From NCBI RefSeq assembly GCF_018403685.1, contig NZ_BOVK01000006.1:124001-188000 (forward strand): DNA of 64,000 nucleotides. The letters are read 5' to 3'. Shown here piece after piece: positions 55,319 through 63,562 of the stretch. Each line of letters begins with the position of its first letter. The first letter of the stretch is position 1. A model generated the notes under the pieces. That model did not search any database, was not told the origin of the DNA, and was given only the letters and a program-made list of their open reading frames with translations. Both the position numbers and the translations under genes were made by a program. The DNA comes from Xylanibacillus composti. Its GTDB lineage: Bacteria; Bacillota; Bacilli; Paenibacillales; K13.

Positions 55319-56332
55319 ATGGCACAACAGCTTCCTAAGGTGAACGAACTTGGATTTTTTGAAATTCGCCTGGAATCGATCGGCGGTTTGGGGGCCAACC
55401 TCGCCGGCAAGATGCTGGCGGAAGCCGGGGTAATGGGCGCCGGATTTAACGGTGTGAGCTTTTCATCCTACGGCTCAGAGAAAAAAGGTTCGCCGGTTAA
55501 AGCCCACATTCGTTTTTGCGACCTGCAAACGAACATTCGGGATACCTCACCAGTTGAACGGCCGCATGTTGTGGGGATATTCCACGAAAACCTCTCCAAG
55601 ACGGTCAATGTAGTCAGCGGAATCTACGAAGACAGCACCGTATTGGTTAATTCCTCGAAGGACCCTGAAAGCTTGAAGGAAAAGATGAACCTGGTTGGCG
55701 GCACGATTGCCGTAATCGATGCGACGAACATTGCGTTGGAAGAAAACAACCGTGTCAATATGGCGATGCTCGGTGCGCTTTTCCGCCTCTGTGACTTTCT
55801 TGACCCCCAAATTATGAAAGACGTAATCCGCAAATCGCTCGAGAAGAAATATCCGCAAGCCGTTGCGCCGGCAATTCGCACCTTCGAACGCGGCTACGAA
55901 GAAGTGAGGTTTCAAACATTTGCGCTTCCTGAGGGAGTGGAAATGCCTGCGTTCGTGCGCCAGGATACCCCCATTCTTGGCTACGAGACACAGCCAATCG
56001 GCGGGACAATTACGAACCCGGGGAACAGCATCCTGAAGGATTTAAGCATTTCCAGAAGCGGAATGATGCCAGATTTCGACGAGGAAAAATGCATCCACTG
56101 CGCGGCGTGTGACAATGTTTGCCCCGATTTCTGCTTTGTATGGGAGGAAGGCGCGGACAAGAAGGGACGGCCGCAAATGTTTCTGCAGGGGATCGATTAC
56201 CAATATTGCAAGGGCTGCTTGAAGTGCGTGCAGGCATGTCCGACGGAAGCACTTTCCGACCTTCGCGAAACCGAAGGCTATGCCGATCAGAAGCGTGTGC
56301 CTCATCGCCACAATCTGGCTGCAGGCGTGTAG
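55319..56332 (+). CDS. 2-oxoacid:acceptor oxidoreductase gamma subunit fused to 2x[4Fe-4S] ferredoxin (PorG-PorD type)
   Basis: A 337-residue protein. Residues 1-190 are the gamma domain (RLESIGGLGANLAGKMLAEAGVMGAGFNGVSFSSYGSEKKGSPVKAHIRF). Residues of about 240-320 form a bacterial-type ferredoxin with two cluster motifs: CIHCAACDNVCP and CKGCLKCVQACP. It would pass electrons from the alpha-beta catalytic core, encoded 33 bases downstream, to ferredoxin or flavodoxin. Substrate (pyruvate, 2-oxoglutarate or another oxoacid) cannot be read from this chain. Confidence 0.88.
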   Translation: MAQQLPKVNELGFFEIRLESIGGLGANLAGKMLAEAGVMGAGFNGVSFSSYGSEKKGSPVKAHIRFCDLQTNIRDTSPVERPHVVGIFHENLSKTVNVVSGIYEDSTVLVNSSKDPESLKEKMNLVGGTIAVIDATNIALEENNRVNMAMLGALFRLCDFLDPQIMKDVIRKSLEKKYPQAVAPAIRTFERGYEEVRFQTFALPEGVEMPAFVRQDTPILGYETQPIGGTITNPGNSILKDLSISRSGMMPDFDEEKCIHCAACDNVCPDFCFVWEEGADKKGRPQMFLQGIDYQYCKGCLKCVQACPTEALSDLRETEGYADQKRVPHRHNLAAGV

Positions 56333-56365
56333 GGAAAAACTTTACGAAAGGCAGGGAACTATGCT

Positions 56366-58672
56366 ATGGCAATTGAGATTCAGAAGGACAGCCGCTTAGG
56401 CAAGGTAGAACAGCGGATCGTATACGAATCGGGCAATGAAATGGCGGCATACGCAGCCCATCAGATCAATTATCACATTATGGGTTATTTTCCGATTTCT
56501 CCGTCAACGGAAGTTGCGCAATTTCTGGATTTGATGAAAGCGAACGGCCAGCATGACATCAAGCTTATTCCGGCGGACGGCGAGCATGGCTCCGCAGGCA
56601 TCTGCTACGGCGCTTCCACGGCAGGAGGCCGTGTGTTCAACGCAACAAGCGCGAACGGCTATCTGTACATGCTGGAGCAAATGCCGGTACAATCGGGAAC
56701 CCGCTTCCCCATGGTCATGAATTTGGTGTGCCGCTCTGTCTCCGGTCCGCTCGATATTCATGGCGATCATTCGGACCTGTATTACGCTTTGAACACGGGA
56801 TGGCCTATTCTGATGAGCCGCGACCCGCAAGCGGTCTATGACATGAATATCATGGCGCTGAAACTGGCGGAGGATCCGGAAGTCCGCTTGCCGGTGCTGG
56901 TTACCCAGGACGGCTACTTCACTTCACACCAGAAGCGTCGCGTTATGACAATTTCCAAGCGCGAAGATGTGCTGAAGTTCATTGGCGAGAAGCCGCCGCA
57001 AGGCTTCCCAGACACGCTGGACCGCAACAACCCGATTACGGTTGGTCCATACATGAATGAACCGGACTATATTAATAACTGTTATCAGCAATCGATGGCG
57101 ATGTATAAGGCGGAGGAAGTTTACGATCGTATTCGCAAGGAGTATGCGGAATTGACCGGACGCGACTATCCGATCCTCGACCTGTATCGGATGGAGGATG
57201 CCGAGGTAGCGGTCTTCTTGATGAACTCCGCATCAGAGATCATTAAGGATGTCGTGGATCAGCTTCGCGAGAAGGGCATCAAGGCTGGCTCGATCGCGCC
57301 GAATATGATTCGGCCTTTCCCGGCGAAGGCGATTGCCGAAGCATTGAAACATGTCAAAGCGATCACCGTTGGGGACCGAGCCGATTCCTATGGCGGACAT
57401 GGCGGCAACATGGTGAATGAAATCAAAGCCGCGTTATATACCCATAACGTAAAGTCGCCGCTTGTGATTAGCCGGGTGTATGGGCTTGGCGGCAAAGATT
57501 TCTATGCGGAAGACGGCCATGCATTGTTTGAGCTGGCAATCGATGCAATGAACAAGGGCTACGTAGAGAAGCCGTTCGACTACCACGGCCACACGCCAGG
57601 CGATCCTGCGAAGAAGCCGCAGCGCGTGCTGGAGCCAATGAAATACGAAGACTTGAAAACTGGCTTGATTACGGTAACTCCAGATGAAGAAACCGGCAAG
57701 CTGAAGGTCAAGATTCCGCCGCTCCGGGCGCTGACGAAGAAGCCGAAGCGGATTGCCCCAGGGCACGGAGCCTGCCCGGGATGCGGTATTTTCTCCGGAT
57801 TGGAGCTGTTTTTCAAGGGCATTGAGGGCGACATTGTCGCATTGTTCCACACGGGCTGCGCGATGGTTGTCACCACCGGCTATCCTTACTCCGCGCATAA
57901 GGCAACTTATATTCATAACTTGTTCCAGAACGGCGCAGCGACGCTTTCCGGTGTCGTAGAGATGTTCTGGCAGCGCAAGGCGCGGGGCGAGCTGGATCAT
58001 CTTGGCCTGCAGGATGATTTCACCTTTGTTATGATTACCGGCGATGGCGGCATGGACATCGGAATGGGTCCGGCTATCGGCGCAGCGCTCCGCAATCACA
58101 AAATGATTATTCTGGAATACGACAATGAAGGCTACATGAACACAGGCGCACAGCTTTCCTATTCCACGCCAATGGGACACAGGACGTCTACGTCCAATGT
58201 GGGCAAGTTCCAGGGTGGAAAGGTATTCCATCATAAGGACACTGCGCAAATTATGGCAGCGACCAACATTTCGTACGTATTTACCGGTTCGGAATCGAAT
58301 CCTCAGGACTTGCTGAAGAAAGCGGCGAAAGCGCAATGGTATGCGCAAAACGTCGGTCTTGTCTATGGCAAAATCCTGATTACGTGTCCGCTTAACTGGT
58401 TGTCCGATGACAAAGAAGGGACCTCGATTGTAAATGCAGCCGTGGATTCCTGCTTCTTCCCGCTGTATGAGATTGAGCAAGGGGTAACAACAATCACCTA
58501 TAATCCGGAAGAGAAGGGCAAGCGCATTCCGCTTTCCGAATGGCTGAAGATGATGGGCAAGACGAAGCATCTTGGCAAGCCGGAGTATGAAGAAACGTTG
58601 AAAGCATTCCAGGCAGAAGTGGACCGCAGATGGACACAACTGAAAGCCAAACACGAACACCCTGCCTTGTAA
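56366..58672 (+). CDS. 2-oxoacid:acceptor oxidoreductase, fused alpha and beta subunits (PorA-PorB type)
   Basis: A 768-residue catalytic chain that oxidatively decarboxylates a 2-oxoacid to acyl-CoA. Residues 1-400 are alpha: GYFPISPSTEVAQFL, then ATSANGYLYMLEQMPVQSGTRFPMV and GDRADSYGGHGGNMVNEIKAAL. From about 450 it is beta: APGHGACPGCGIFSGLE with cluster ligands C470 and C473, TGCAMVVTTGYPYS, thiamine diphosphate motif GDGGMDIG at 559 and the downstream Asn in YDNEGYMNTG. Alpha and beta are usually separate. A small unknown gene follows by 13 bases. Confidence 0.88.
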   Translation: MAIEIQKDSRLGKVEQRIVYESGNEMAAYAAHQINYHIMGYFPISPSTEVAQFLDLMKANGQHDIKLIPADGEHGSAGICYGASTAGGRVFNATSANGYLYMLEQMPVQSGTRFPMVMNLVCRSVSGPLDIHGDHSDLYYALNTGWPILMSRDPQAVYDMNIMALKLAEDPEVRLPVLVTQDGYFTSHQKRRVMTISKREDVLKFIGEKPPQGFPDTLDRNNPITVGPYMNEPDYINNCYQQSMAMYKAEEVYDRIRKEYAELTGRDYPILDLYRMEDAEVAVFLMNSASEIIKDVVDQLREKGIKAGSIAPNMIRPFPAKAIAEALKHVKAITVGDRADSYGGHGGNMVNEIKAALYTHNVKSPLVISRVYGLGGKDFYAEDGHALFELAIDAMNKGYVEKPFDYHGHTPGDPAKKPQRVLEPMKYEDLKTGLITVTPDEETGKLKVKIPPLRALTKKPKRIAPGHGACPGCGIFSGLELFFKGIEGDIVALFHTGCAMVVTTGYPYSAHKATYIHNLFQNGAATLSGVVEMFWQRKARGELDHLGLQDDFTFVMITGDGGMDIGMGPAIGAALRNHKMIILEYDNEGYMNTGAQLSYSTPMGHRTSTSNVGKFQGGKVFHHKDTAQIMAATNISYVFTGSESNPQDLLKKAAKAQWYAQNVGLVYGKILITCPLNWLSDDKEGTSIVNAAVDSCFFPLYEIEQGVTTITYNPEEKGKRIPLSEWLKMMGKTKHLGKPEYEETLKAFQAEVDRRWTQLKAKHEHPAL

Positions 58673-58685
58673 AGGACGAATGACG

Positions 58686-58979
58686 ATGCCCTATGTGTTG
58701 CATAATCAGTCCAGCGGAGAATTGCACGCATGCATGCAAGTCAATCACTACGATCTGGGCTACTACGGAGTAAAGGCATGGGAAACGAAGGAACAGGCTG
58801 AGGCGGAATGTGCAGACTTGCTGCGAGAGGGGCACTTAACCGGTGACTGGCAGGTGCTGCAAGTAGAAGAACAAACGTTGAAGCTCAGCAATGTAAAGCT
58901 TAAGAACAATCCGGCCTACGTTGTATTCTGGTCAGATCAGTCTCTTCGCGTGAGCAGAAGAGAGACAAACGAATTGTGA
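58686..58979 (+). CDS. small protein of unknown function after the oxidoreductase
   Basis: A 97-residue soluble protein (MPYVLHNQSSGELHACMQVN...), alternating beta-like segments, with the block HYDLGYYGVKAWETKEQAEAECADLLR. Three Tyr and three Trp residues, two Cys, no membrane segment. The ATG at 58686 has AAAGGACG at better spacing than the ATG at 58680. It lies 13 bases after the catalytic subunit and before a terminator, so it belongs to the same transcript and may assist the enzyme. I do not recognise the family. Confidence 0.7.
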   Translation: MPYVLHNQSSGELHACMQVNHYDLGYYGVKAWETKEQAEAECADLLREGHLTGDWQVLQVEEQTLKLSNVKLKNNPAYVVFWSDQSLRVSRRETNEL

Positions 58980-58995
58980 CAAGCAGCTTCAGACG

Positions 58996-59047
58996 TCGCT
59001 TTATTCCCGTCTAACCTCGGGGATCAAGCGGCGTTTGTTTGTTTTTT
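58996..59047. terminator. terminator after the oxidoreductase operon
   Basis: CGCTTTATTCCC pairs with GGGGATCAAGCG with one mismatch and one wobble; TTTGTTTGTTTTTT follows. It overlaps the last codons of the convergent membrane protein gene. Confidence 0.75.
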
Positions 59048-59515
59048 CACCCATTTCAGAAATTGAAGATTAAGCAGCAGCACAACTAAATATACAGGAC
59101 TTGAATAGATCAGCTTCCATTCATTATAGGTAAACACATGAGCGGTGGAAGCGAGTTTTTCCAACCCGGTAATGGCCGCTGTAAATCCGAATATCAATAG
59201 GACGCGCATGTGCCGCGATTGGGTCAAATGTTGATGCAGAATCAAAAACAGGTAGACTGGCGGGGGATATACGGCGAAATAAAGAAAAAGATCCATAAAT
59301 TCAACTTTGGGCGAATCCATGACGTCGTAGAAATCAAATGGCTTGTCCGCGATCACATGATCGACGACTACTGCCAACGTAAAGTTAAACAACCAGATCA
59401 TCGTACCATGAATCCAATTTACATACCGTCTTACAGCGCGCAGCATGGCCACGTTCACGAGAGCCGCGCAAATTACAAACCAATCGTTCGTATCAATGGG
59501 CATTAGAGGAATCAT
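59024..59515 (-). CDS. small membrane protein, CBO0543-like
   Basis: A 163-residue protein with four to five hydrophobic segments (WFVICAALVNVAMLRAV, IWLFNFTLAVVVDHVIA, VEFMDLFLYFAVYPPPVYLFLIL, VLLIFGFTAAITGLE, SSPVYLVVLLLNLQFL). The DFYDVMDSP-to-LYFAVYPPP stretch resembles the CBO0543 family of Firmicute membrane proteins of unknown role. The start overlaps the stop of the upstream membrane gene as ATGA, so the pair is translationally coupled. Confidence 0.65.
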   Translation of the reverse strand: MIPLMPIDTNDWFVICAALVNVAMLRAVRRYVNWIHGTMIWLFNFTLAVVVDHVIADKPFDFYDVMDSPKVEFMDLFLYFAVYPPPVYLFLILHQHLTQSRHMRVLLIFGFTAAITGLEKLASTAHVFTYNEWKLIYSSPVYLVVLLLNLQFLKWVKKQTNAA

Positions 59516-59967
59516 AACCGCTCATGTCCTTCCATCAGGAATCGGTCGATCAGTTGGGTACAAGCATATGCAAGCAAGAGAACGACTAACCAATAGGAGT
59601 ATGATGCATCTCTGGACCAAGAGCGGAACTCGACAATGTTCCAATTATGGAACCATTCGAAAAGCTGGGAGAACAGACTGATCCAGAGGAGTCCAGCTGC
59701 GGTTTGCATCCATAGGCGCCTATTGATGTTCCATATATAGAATAAGGCGATTATAGCGGCCGGAACGATCACGATAACAAATAATTTGCCGAACCACTGT
59801 ATGGGATGCGTTTCCCTAAAAACAAGCCATTCCGTATTCAAGCTAATTGCATAAAATGCCATATGGCTAACGGAGATTGCAACAAACACATAAGCGGTCC
59901 ACCGTAATTTCCACATAGAATTGCACGTCCATTTCCATTCGGGGATTGGCTGCTGATTCGTAACCAC
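59512..59967 (-). CDS. small membrane protein of unknown function
   Basis: A 151-residue protein with four hydrophobic segments (AYVFVAISVSHMAFYAISL, LFVIVIVPAAIIALFYIW, WMQTAAGLLWISLFSQLFEWF, YWLVVLLLAYACTQL) and several Trp residues near the interfaces. I do not recognise a family. It is the first gene of a coupled pair with the CBO0543-like protein, so the two may form one membrane complex. It diverges from the unknown gene at 60134. Confidence 0.6.
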   Translation of the reverse strand: MVTNQQPIPEWKWTCNSMWKLRWTAYVFVAISVSHMAFYAISLNTEWLVFRETHPIQWFGKLFVIVIVPAAIIALFYIWNINRRLWMQTAAGLLWISLFSQLFEWFHNWNIVEFRSWSRDASYSYWLVVLLLAYACTQLIDRFLMEGHERL

Positions 59968-60133
59968 TATTCTGACACGAAATGGTTGGCATTATTCTGC
60001 ATAGGCTCCCATCCGAGTGAATGAAGAATTCCCCAAAAAGGTGTTCAAGGATTGGAAAGTGTATTATGATTAAAGGTAGTGTAAAGGCTCTCAAGACGGT
60101 AACTGGAAACCATATTGCGGGGTGGATACAAGC

Positions 60134-60619
60134 GTGAATGCGGAAACTCTATGGAAACAGATGGAAGAAGCGGCTACGGAAGAAGAAAAACTGACCCTCG
60201 GAGGGATTGTAGCCAAGGAAGGCTATACGTTATTTTATGAATGGCTGGAAAGTTTTAAGGACAAGATCAAGCATTACGAGGAAGCGGAAGCAGAACATAT
60301 TTCGCGGCTGTTGAAACTTGCGGAAGAGGTCATCCCCAATCCTGGATTGATCAGTCCTTCCTGGTCACATATATGGGAACAGCTGCAGCGCATGATCGCA
60401 GCGAAGAATGAAGTGTTGAAACAAGTGCCGCAGACTGAGCGGAATGGAGAGTGGCAGGTTATCCTGGACAACCCCTACAGCAATGATCCCATTGTCTGCT
60501 ATCCGCATCTATCCTTCATGGAAGGCGCCTATTTATATGGGTATTTCCGTGCGGATCTCCTGAAAAATGAGTATGTGCGCCTGCAAAAGATCATGACGCT
60601 GATTCAGAGTGAAAATTGA
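60134..60619 (+). CDS. conserved-looking protein of unknown function
   Basis: A 161-residue soluble, helical and acidic protein (MNAETLWKQMEEAATEEEKLTLGGIV...). The C-terminal part has ILDNPYSNDPIVCYPHLSFMEGAYLYGYFRADLLKNEYVRLQKI, rich in aromatic residues. The GTG at 60134 has GGGTGG eight bases ahead; a GTG four codons earlier is possible. Codon use looks like the neighbours. I do not recognise a family; the order of charged helices would fit a protein-protein adaptor but that is a guess. Confidence 0.6.
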   Translation: MNAETLWKQMEEAATEEEKLTLGGIVAKEGYTLFYEWLESFKDKIKHYEEAEAEHISRLLKLAEEVIPNPGLISPSWSHIWEQLQRMIAAKNEVLKQVPQTERNGEWQVILDNPYSNDPIVCYPHLSFMEGAYLYGYFRADLLKNEYVRLQKIMTLIQSEN

Positions 60620-60707
60620 TGTTCACCACCGACGAATTGTGACAGCATTTGCAGGGCATTTGCCATATACTTAGATGGATTATGCGTTGAAGGAGTTTTT
60701 GGGGAAC

Positions 60708-60896
60708 ATGAGACCTTCCTATGCAACAAGAAACAGCAAGGCACTAAAAGAAGAAATTGAGAGCTTGCGGCAAGAGCTGGTCCGGTCCGTTCATACGAAC
60801 GGCAGTTTTGTACATGAACAAGTGCTGCACATCAGCCAGCAGCTGGACAAGCTGATTTTCGAGTTGCAAAGACATAAACAGAAAAAAACTAACTAA
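60708..60896 (+). CDS. Spo0E family aspartyl-phosphate phosphatase-like sporulation regulator
   Basis: A 62-residue two-helix protein. LKEEIESLRQELVRSV, a short turn with NGSF, and VLHISQQLDKLIFELQR contain the family signature SQxLD (here SQQLD), where the Asp is needed to dephosphorylate Spo0A-P. Such proteins block sporulation when expressed. The ATG at 60708 was chosen because AAGGAG and GGGG lie upstream and the length fits; an ATG at 60675 has no ribosome site. Confidence 0.8.
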   Translation: MRPSYATRNSKALKEEIESLRQELVRSVHTNGSFVHEQVLHISQQLDKLIFELQRHKQKKTN

Positions 60897-60958
60897 GCGT
60901 CACGCGTGTCCAATCCGTCTAAGCTATCGAAAACGTATATTGAAGGGTGTCAACAAGC

Positions 60959-61090
60959 ATGAAGCGCTTGACGGCAGCCTTTTTTTCATTGCTTCCTTAT
61001 GCTTGGCATATCCAAGATTTTATGTATTCTCCAGCTCCCAAAGGTTTAAGTATTGCCTCTAAGGGAGAAAATAACAGCATGAAGAGATAG
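60959..61090 (+). CDS. possible small secreted or membrane peptide
   Basis: A 43-codon open frame with GAAGGGTG nine bases ahead of the ATG. The product MKRLTAAFFSLLPYAW... starts with a basic-hydrophobic segment like a signal peptide. The same region holds GTCAA/TTGAC and a seven-T run that could be the terminator of the Spo0E-like gene. Both cannot be fully true; I lean to chance. Confidence 0.25.
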   Translation: MKRLTAAFFSLLPYAWHIQDFMYSPAPKGLSIASKGENNSMKR

Positions 61091-61106
61091 GAATGGAGGA
61101 TGAAAC

Positions 61107-61682
61107 ATGAAGCGATGGATAGGAGCTGGAACGGTTTTGTTCATGGCTCTGGCCATTTGGACGTGGCTTGGTCAGCATGAGGAAAAAGCGACCTGGAACG
61201 AAGCAGAGGAAGCGGCGGCATCCGGCGAAGCCGTACATGTAGCCTTGCTGAATCAAAAAGGAGAACAGATTGGCAATATTCACTTGAGGCAAATGGAGGA
61301 AGGTCTGGAAATTCAATTAAAAGCAGATCGTTTGCCTGCCGGGGAGCATGCGCTGCATGTGCATGAGCGCGGGGTGTGTGAGACACCGGATTTTCAGTCA
61401 GCCGGCGAGCATTATAATCCGACCAAGAGCAAGCATGGTTTTCTGAACAAGGACGGTCCGCATGCCGGGGATTTGCCCAATATTACGGTCGATGCGGGAG
61501 GACAGGCAAATGCGAAGTTTATCACGAATCGCCTGACAATCGATCCCCGTGCAAAAACGACGCTGTTTAGCAAATCTGGCACGGCCTTTGTCATCCACGA
61601 GAAAGCGGACGATTATTTCACTGAGCCGGCAGGCGATGCAGGAGCACGCATTGCGTGCGGTGTCATTGCTGAACCGAAATAA
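61107..61682 (+). CDS. sodC: Cu/Zn superoxide dismutase, membrane-anchored or exported
   Basis: Disproportionates superoxide outside the membrane. A 191-residue protein with an N-terminal hydrophobic segment (WIGAGTVLFMALAIWTWL), no lipobox, then the SodC fold. All expected metal ligands are seen: H84, H86, H102, H164 for Cu; H102, H110, H119, D122 for Zn. Cys in RGVCET and in RIACGVI fit the structural disulfide. SAGEHYNP and AFVIHEKADDY match the family. B. subtilis YojM lacks part of the Cu site; this one does not. The ribosome site is GGAGGATG. Confidence 0.88.
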   Translation: MKRWIGAGTVLFMALAIWTWLGQHEEKATWNEAEEAAASGEAVHVALLNQKGEQIGNIHLRQMEEGLEIQLKADRLPAGEHALHVHERGVCETPDFQSAGEHYNPTKSKHGFLNKDGPHAGDLPNITVDAGGQANAKFITNRLTIDPRAKTTLFSKSGTAFVIHEKADDYFTEPAGDAGARIACGVIAEPK

Positions 61683-61690
61683 TGGCTGCT

Positions 61691-62047
61691 TCAACAACCG
61701 TGTCTGGATATAGGGTGATGATAGGCCCCCTTATCCGAGGCGCGGTTGTGATGTTTTTGCAGCCGTTGCTGCAGCATTTCGATGAATTGGCGGTCAGCAG
61801 CGGCTTCAGATTGATTGTTGGCCAATTTGCCGGCTTCCGGATTTTCCTTTGGAATCGTGCTCATCGAAAGACGCATCAGCACGTAGACGATCACAAACAG
61901 GCCGAAGGACAGAAGGGTGCAGAGCATAAATACAGCCCGCATCCAACTGATCGATATGTTCCACGCAGCAGCGGCTTCAGCGCAAACGCCCAACAACCAT
62001 TTACGGGCAGGGCGTTTCTGATTGACAGCAGACGGAGTGTGTTGCAT
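61691..62047 (-). CDS. PspC-like domain membrane protein
   Basis: A 118-residue protein. RKWLLGVCAEAAAAWNISISWMRAVFMLCTLLSFGLFVIVYVLMRLSM follows the PspC pattern (a GVCxGLAxYxxIxxxxVRxxF-type helix, then a hydrophobic segment ending in LMxxx), with a divergent first helix. The tail (residues 72-118) is hydrophilic and rich in His and Gln. The ATG has GGAAGGATG ahead. It converges on sodC with only eight bases between stops and no terminator. Confidence 0.72.
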   Translation of the reverse strand: MQHTPSAVNQKRPARKWLLGVCAEAAAAWNISISWMRAVFMLCTLLSFGLFVIVYVLMRLSMSTIPKENPEAGKLANNQSEAAADRQFIEMLQQRLQKHHNRASDKGAYHHPISRHGC

Positions 62048-62277
62048 GCATTCACATCCTTCCCCAACATCCTCATTGAAACGGTTAGTTTTATTGTAAT
62101 GGATCTTGACATGTTTCTGTACAGACTGCAGAAGGTTTCTGCTGCCCGACTATGGTCTAGGAAATTTCGGTCCAGAGGCGGATTGTCATTCGGGCAACAG
62201 ATGCTGTCCATTGCATGAGGGACAAACCAGGTGCGCATGCTAGATACCAAACGAGAAGGAAGGATGATGATTTGGAG

Positions 62278-63153
62278 ATGGCTACATCAACTCAGTCGCA
62301 GCCCCAGACCGTTATGCCTCCGCAGCATCAGAATCAGCAGCCGGGGATCGAATCCCGGATGCATCCGCGGCCCGAATTCGAGGACAAGCAGTATAAAGCG
62401 GCCGGCAAGCTGAAGGATAAAGTCGCGATCATAACCGGTGGGGACAGCGGGATTGGTCGGGCAATCGCGGTTGCATATGCAAAAGAAGGGGCAGATGTCG
62501 TGATTGCATATTTGGACGAGCATGGGGATGCGGAGGAGACGAAGCGGCAGGTGGAGCAGGAACAGCGGAAATGCCTGGCCGTACAAGGTGATATTGGGGA
62601 TGAGGATGTTTGCCGTCATATCGTTGAACAAGCGCTAGGCAAATTCGGAAAATTGGATATTCTTGTGAACAACGCCGCGGAACAGCATCCGCAAAAAAGC
62701 ATTGCCGATATTAGCAGGCAGCAGCTGGAGCGAACTTTTCGCACTAATGTGTTCGCGATGTTCAGCTTGACCCAAGCGGCACTGCCTCACCTTAAGCAAG
62801 GGAGCGCAATCATTAATACAGCTTCGATTACCGCCTACAAGGGAAGCGAACAGCTGGTTGATTATTCTGCTACGAAAGGGGCAATCGTCTCGTTTACTCG
62901 CTCCCTGGCCCTGCAGCTCGCGGGACAAGGAATTCGGGTCAACGGCGTAGCGCCAGGACCGATTTGGACACCGCTGATTCCATCTACATTCCCGGCGGAC
63001 GCCGTTGCCAAATTTGGCGCGGATACGCCCATGAAAAGGCCCGGTCAACCGGATGAGCTTGCGCCAGCCTATGTGTATTTGGCCAGCAACGATTCCTCTT
63101 ACATGACCGGCCAGATGCTGCATATTAATGGAGGGGATATCGTCAATGGCTAG
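62278..63153 (+). CDS. SDR family oxidoreductase (YhdF/YhxC-type)
   Basis: A 291-residue NAD(P)-dependent dehydrogenase. It has the subfamily lead-in PPQHQNQQPGIESRMHPRP, the cofactor motif TGGDSGIGRA, NNAAEQHPQ, and catalytic Ser-Tyr-Lys (INTAS, YSATK). Close to Bacillus YhdF and YhxC, stress or spore-related enzymes of unknown substrate. The ATG at 62278 is used here; a TTG two codons earlier at 62272 has GGAAGG at better spacing. The end overlaps the SASP gene by eight bases. Confidence 0.9.
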   Translation: MATSTQSQPQTVMPPQHQNQQPGIESRMHPRPEFEDKQYKAAGKLKDKVAIITGGDSGIGRAIAVAYAKEGADVVIAYLDEHGDAEETKRQVEQEQRKCLAVQGDIGDEDVCRHIVEQALGKFGKLDILVNNAAEQHPQKSIADISRQQLERTFRTNVFAMFSLTQAALPHLKQGSAIINTASITAYKGSEQLVDYSATKGAIVSFTRSLALQLAGQGIRVNGVAPGPIWTPLIPSTFPADAVAKFGADTPMKRPGQPDELAPAYVYLASNDSSYMTGQMLHINGGDIVNG

Positions 63154-63430
63154 ACGACGGCGGGCTATTATGCCGCAGGCGGAAGAAGGGCTGCGGCAAT
63201 TCAAGGGCGAGGTGATGCGCCAATACGGCTATGTCGTTCATCCGGAAAGACCGGATGCCGTCAAATTTGAGGTGGCGAGATCGCTGGGCGTTCCTATGCA
63301 AAGGGGATACAACGGCCATCTGACCTCAGAAGATGCAGGGCGTGTCGGCGGCAAAATCGGCGGGGCGATGGTCAGGGAAATGATTCGTCAGGCCCAGTCT
63401 GAATTGGCAAGAAAACACCAACCGGATTAG
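63146..63430 (+). CDS. alpha/beta-type small acid-soluble spore protein
   Basis: A 94-residue DNA-coating spore protein. AEEGLRQFKGEVMRQYGYVV, FEVARSLGVPMQRGYNGHLTSEDAGRVGGKIGGAMVREMIRQAQSEL carry the two helices of the family and a GPR-like cleavage context EVA. A central segment longer than in Bacillus SspA is normal for Paenibacillus-type members. The N-terminus is basic (ARRRRA). The ribosome site GGAGGGG is inside the dehydrogenase gene, and the start is eight bases before that gene ends. Confidence 0.88.
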   Translation: MARRRRAIMPQAEEGLRQFKGEVMRQYGYVVHPERPDAVKFEVARSLGVPMQRGYNGHLTSEDAGRVGGKIGGAMVREMIRQAQSELARKHQPD

Positions 63431-63476
63431 CTTGACAAAATTGTGACAATCTCATTGCCATGCTATGAAAGCATGC

Positions 63477-63516
63477 CAAAACCGGCTCCCGGGCAGGGGG
63501 TCGGTTTTGCTTTTGC
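63477..63516 (+). terminator. terminator-like hairpin after the SASP gene
   Basis: CAAAACCG and CGGTTTTG pair, with CTCCC/GGGGG in the inner stem, then CTTTTG. The U tract is short. A smaller inverted repeat, CATGCT/AGCATG, lies just upstream at 63460-63476. Confidence 0.5.
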
Positions 63517-63562
63517 CGTTGGAGCAAGGTATACTTTTAGTTTGAAATGTGAGGTGAGGCAA

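Noticed and set aside
61045-61075. Sigma-B-like GTTTAA-13-GGGAGA before sodC
   Set aside because: The -10 does not match GGGTAT, and sigma-B is generally lacking in Paenibacillaceae.
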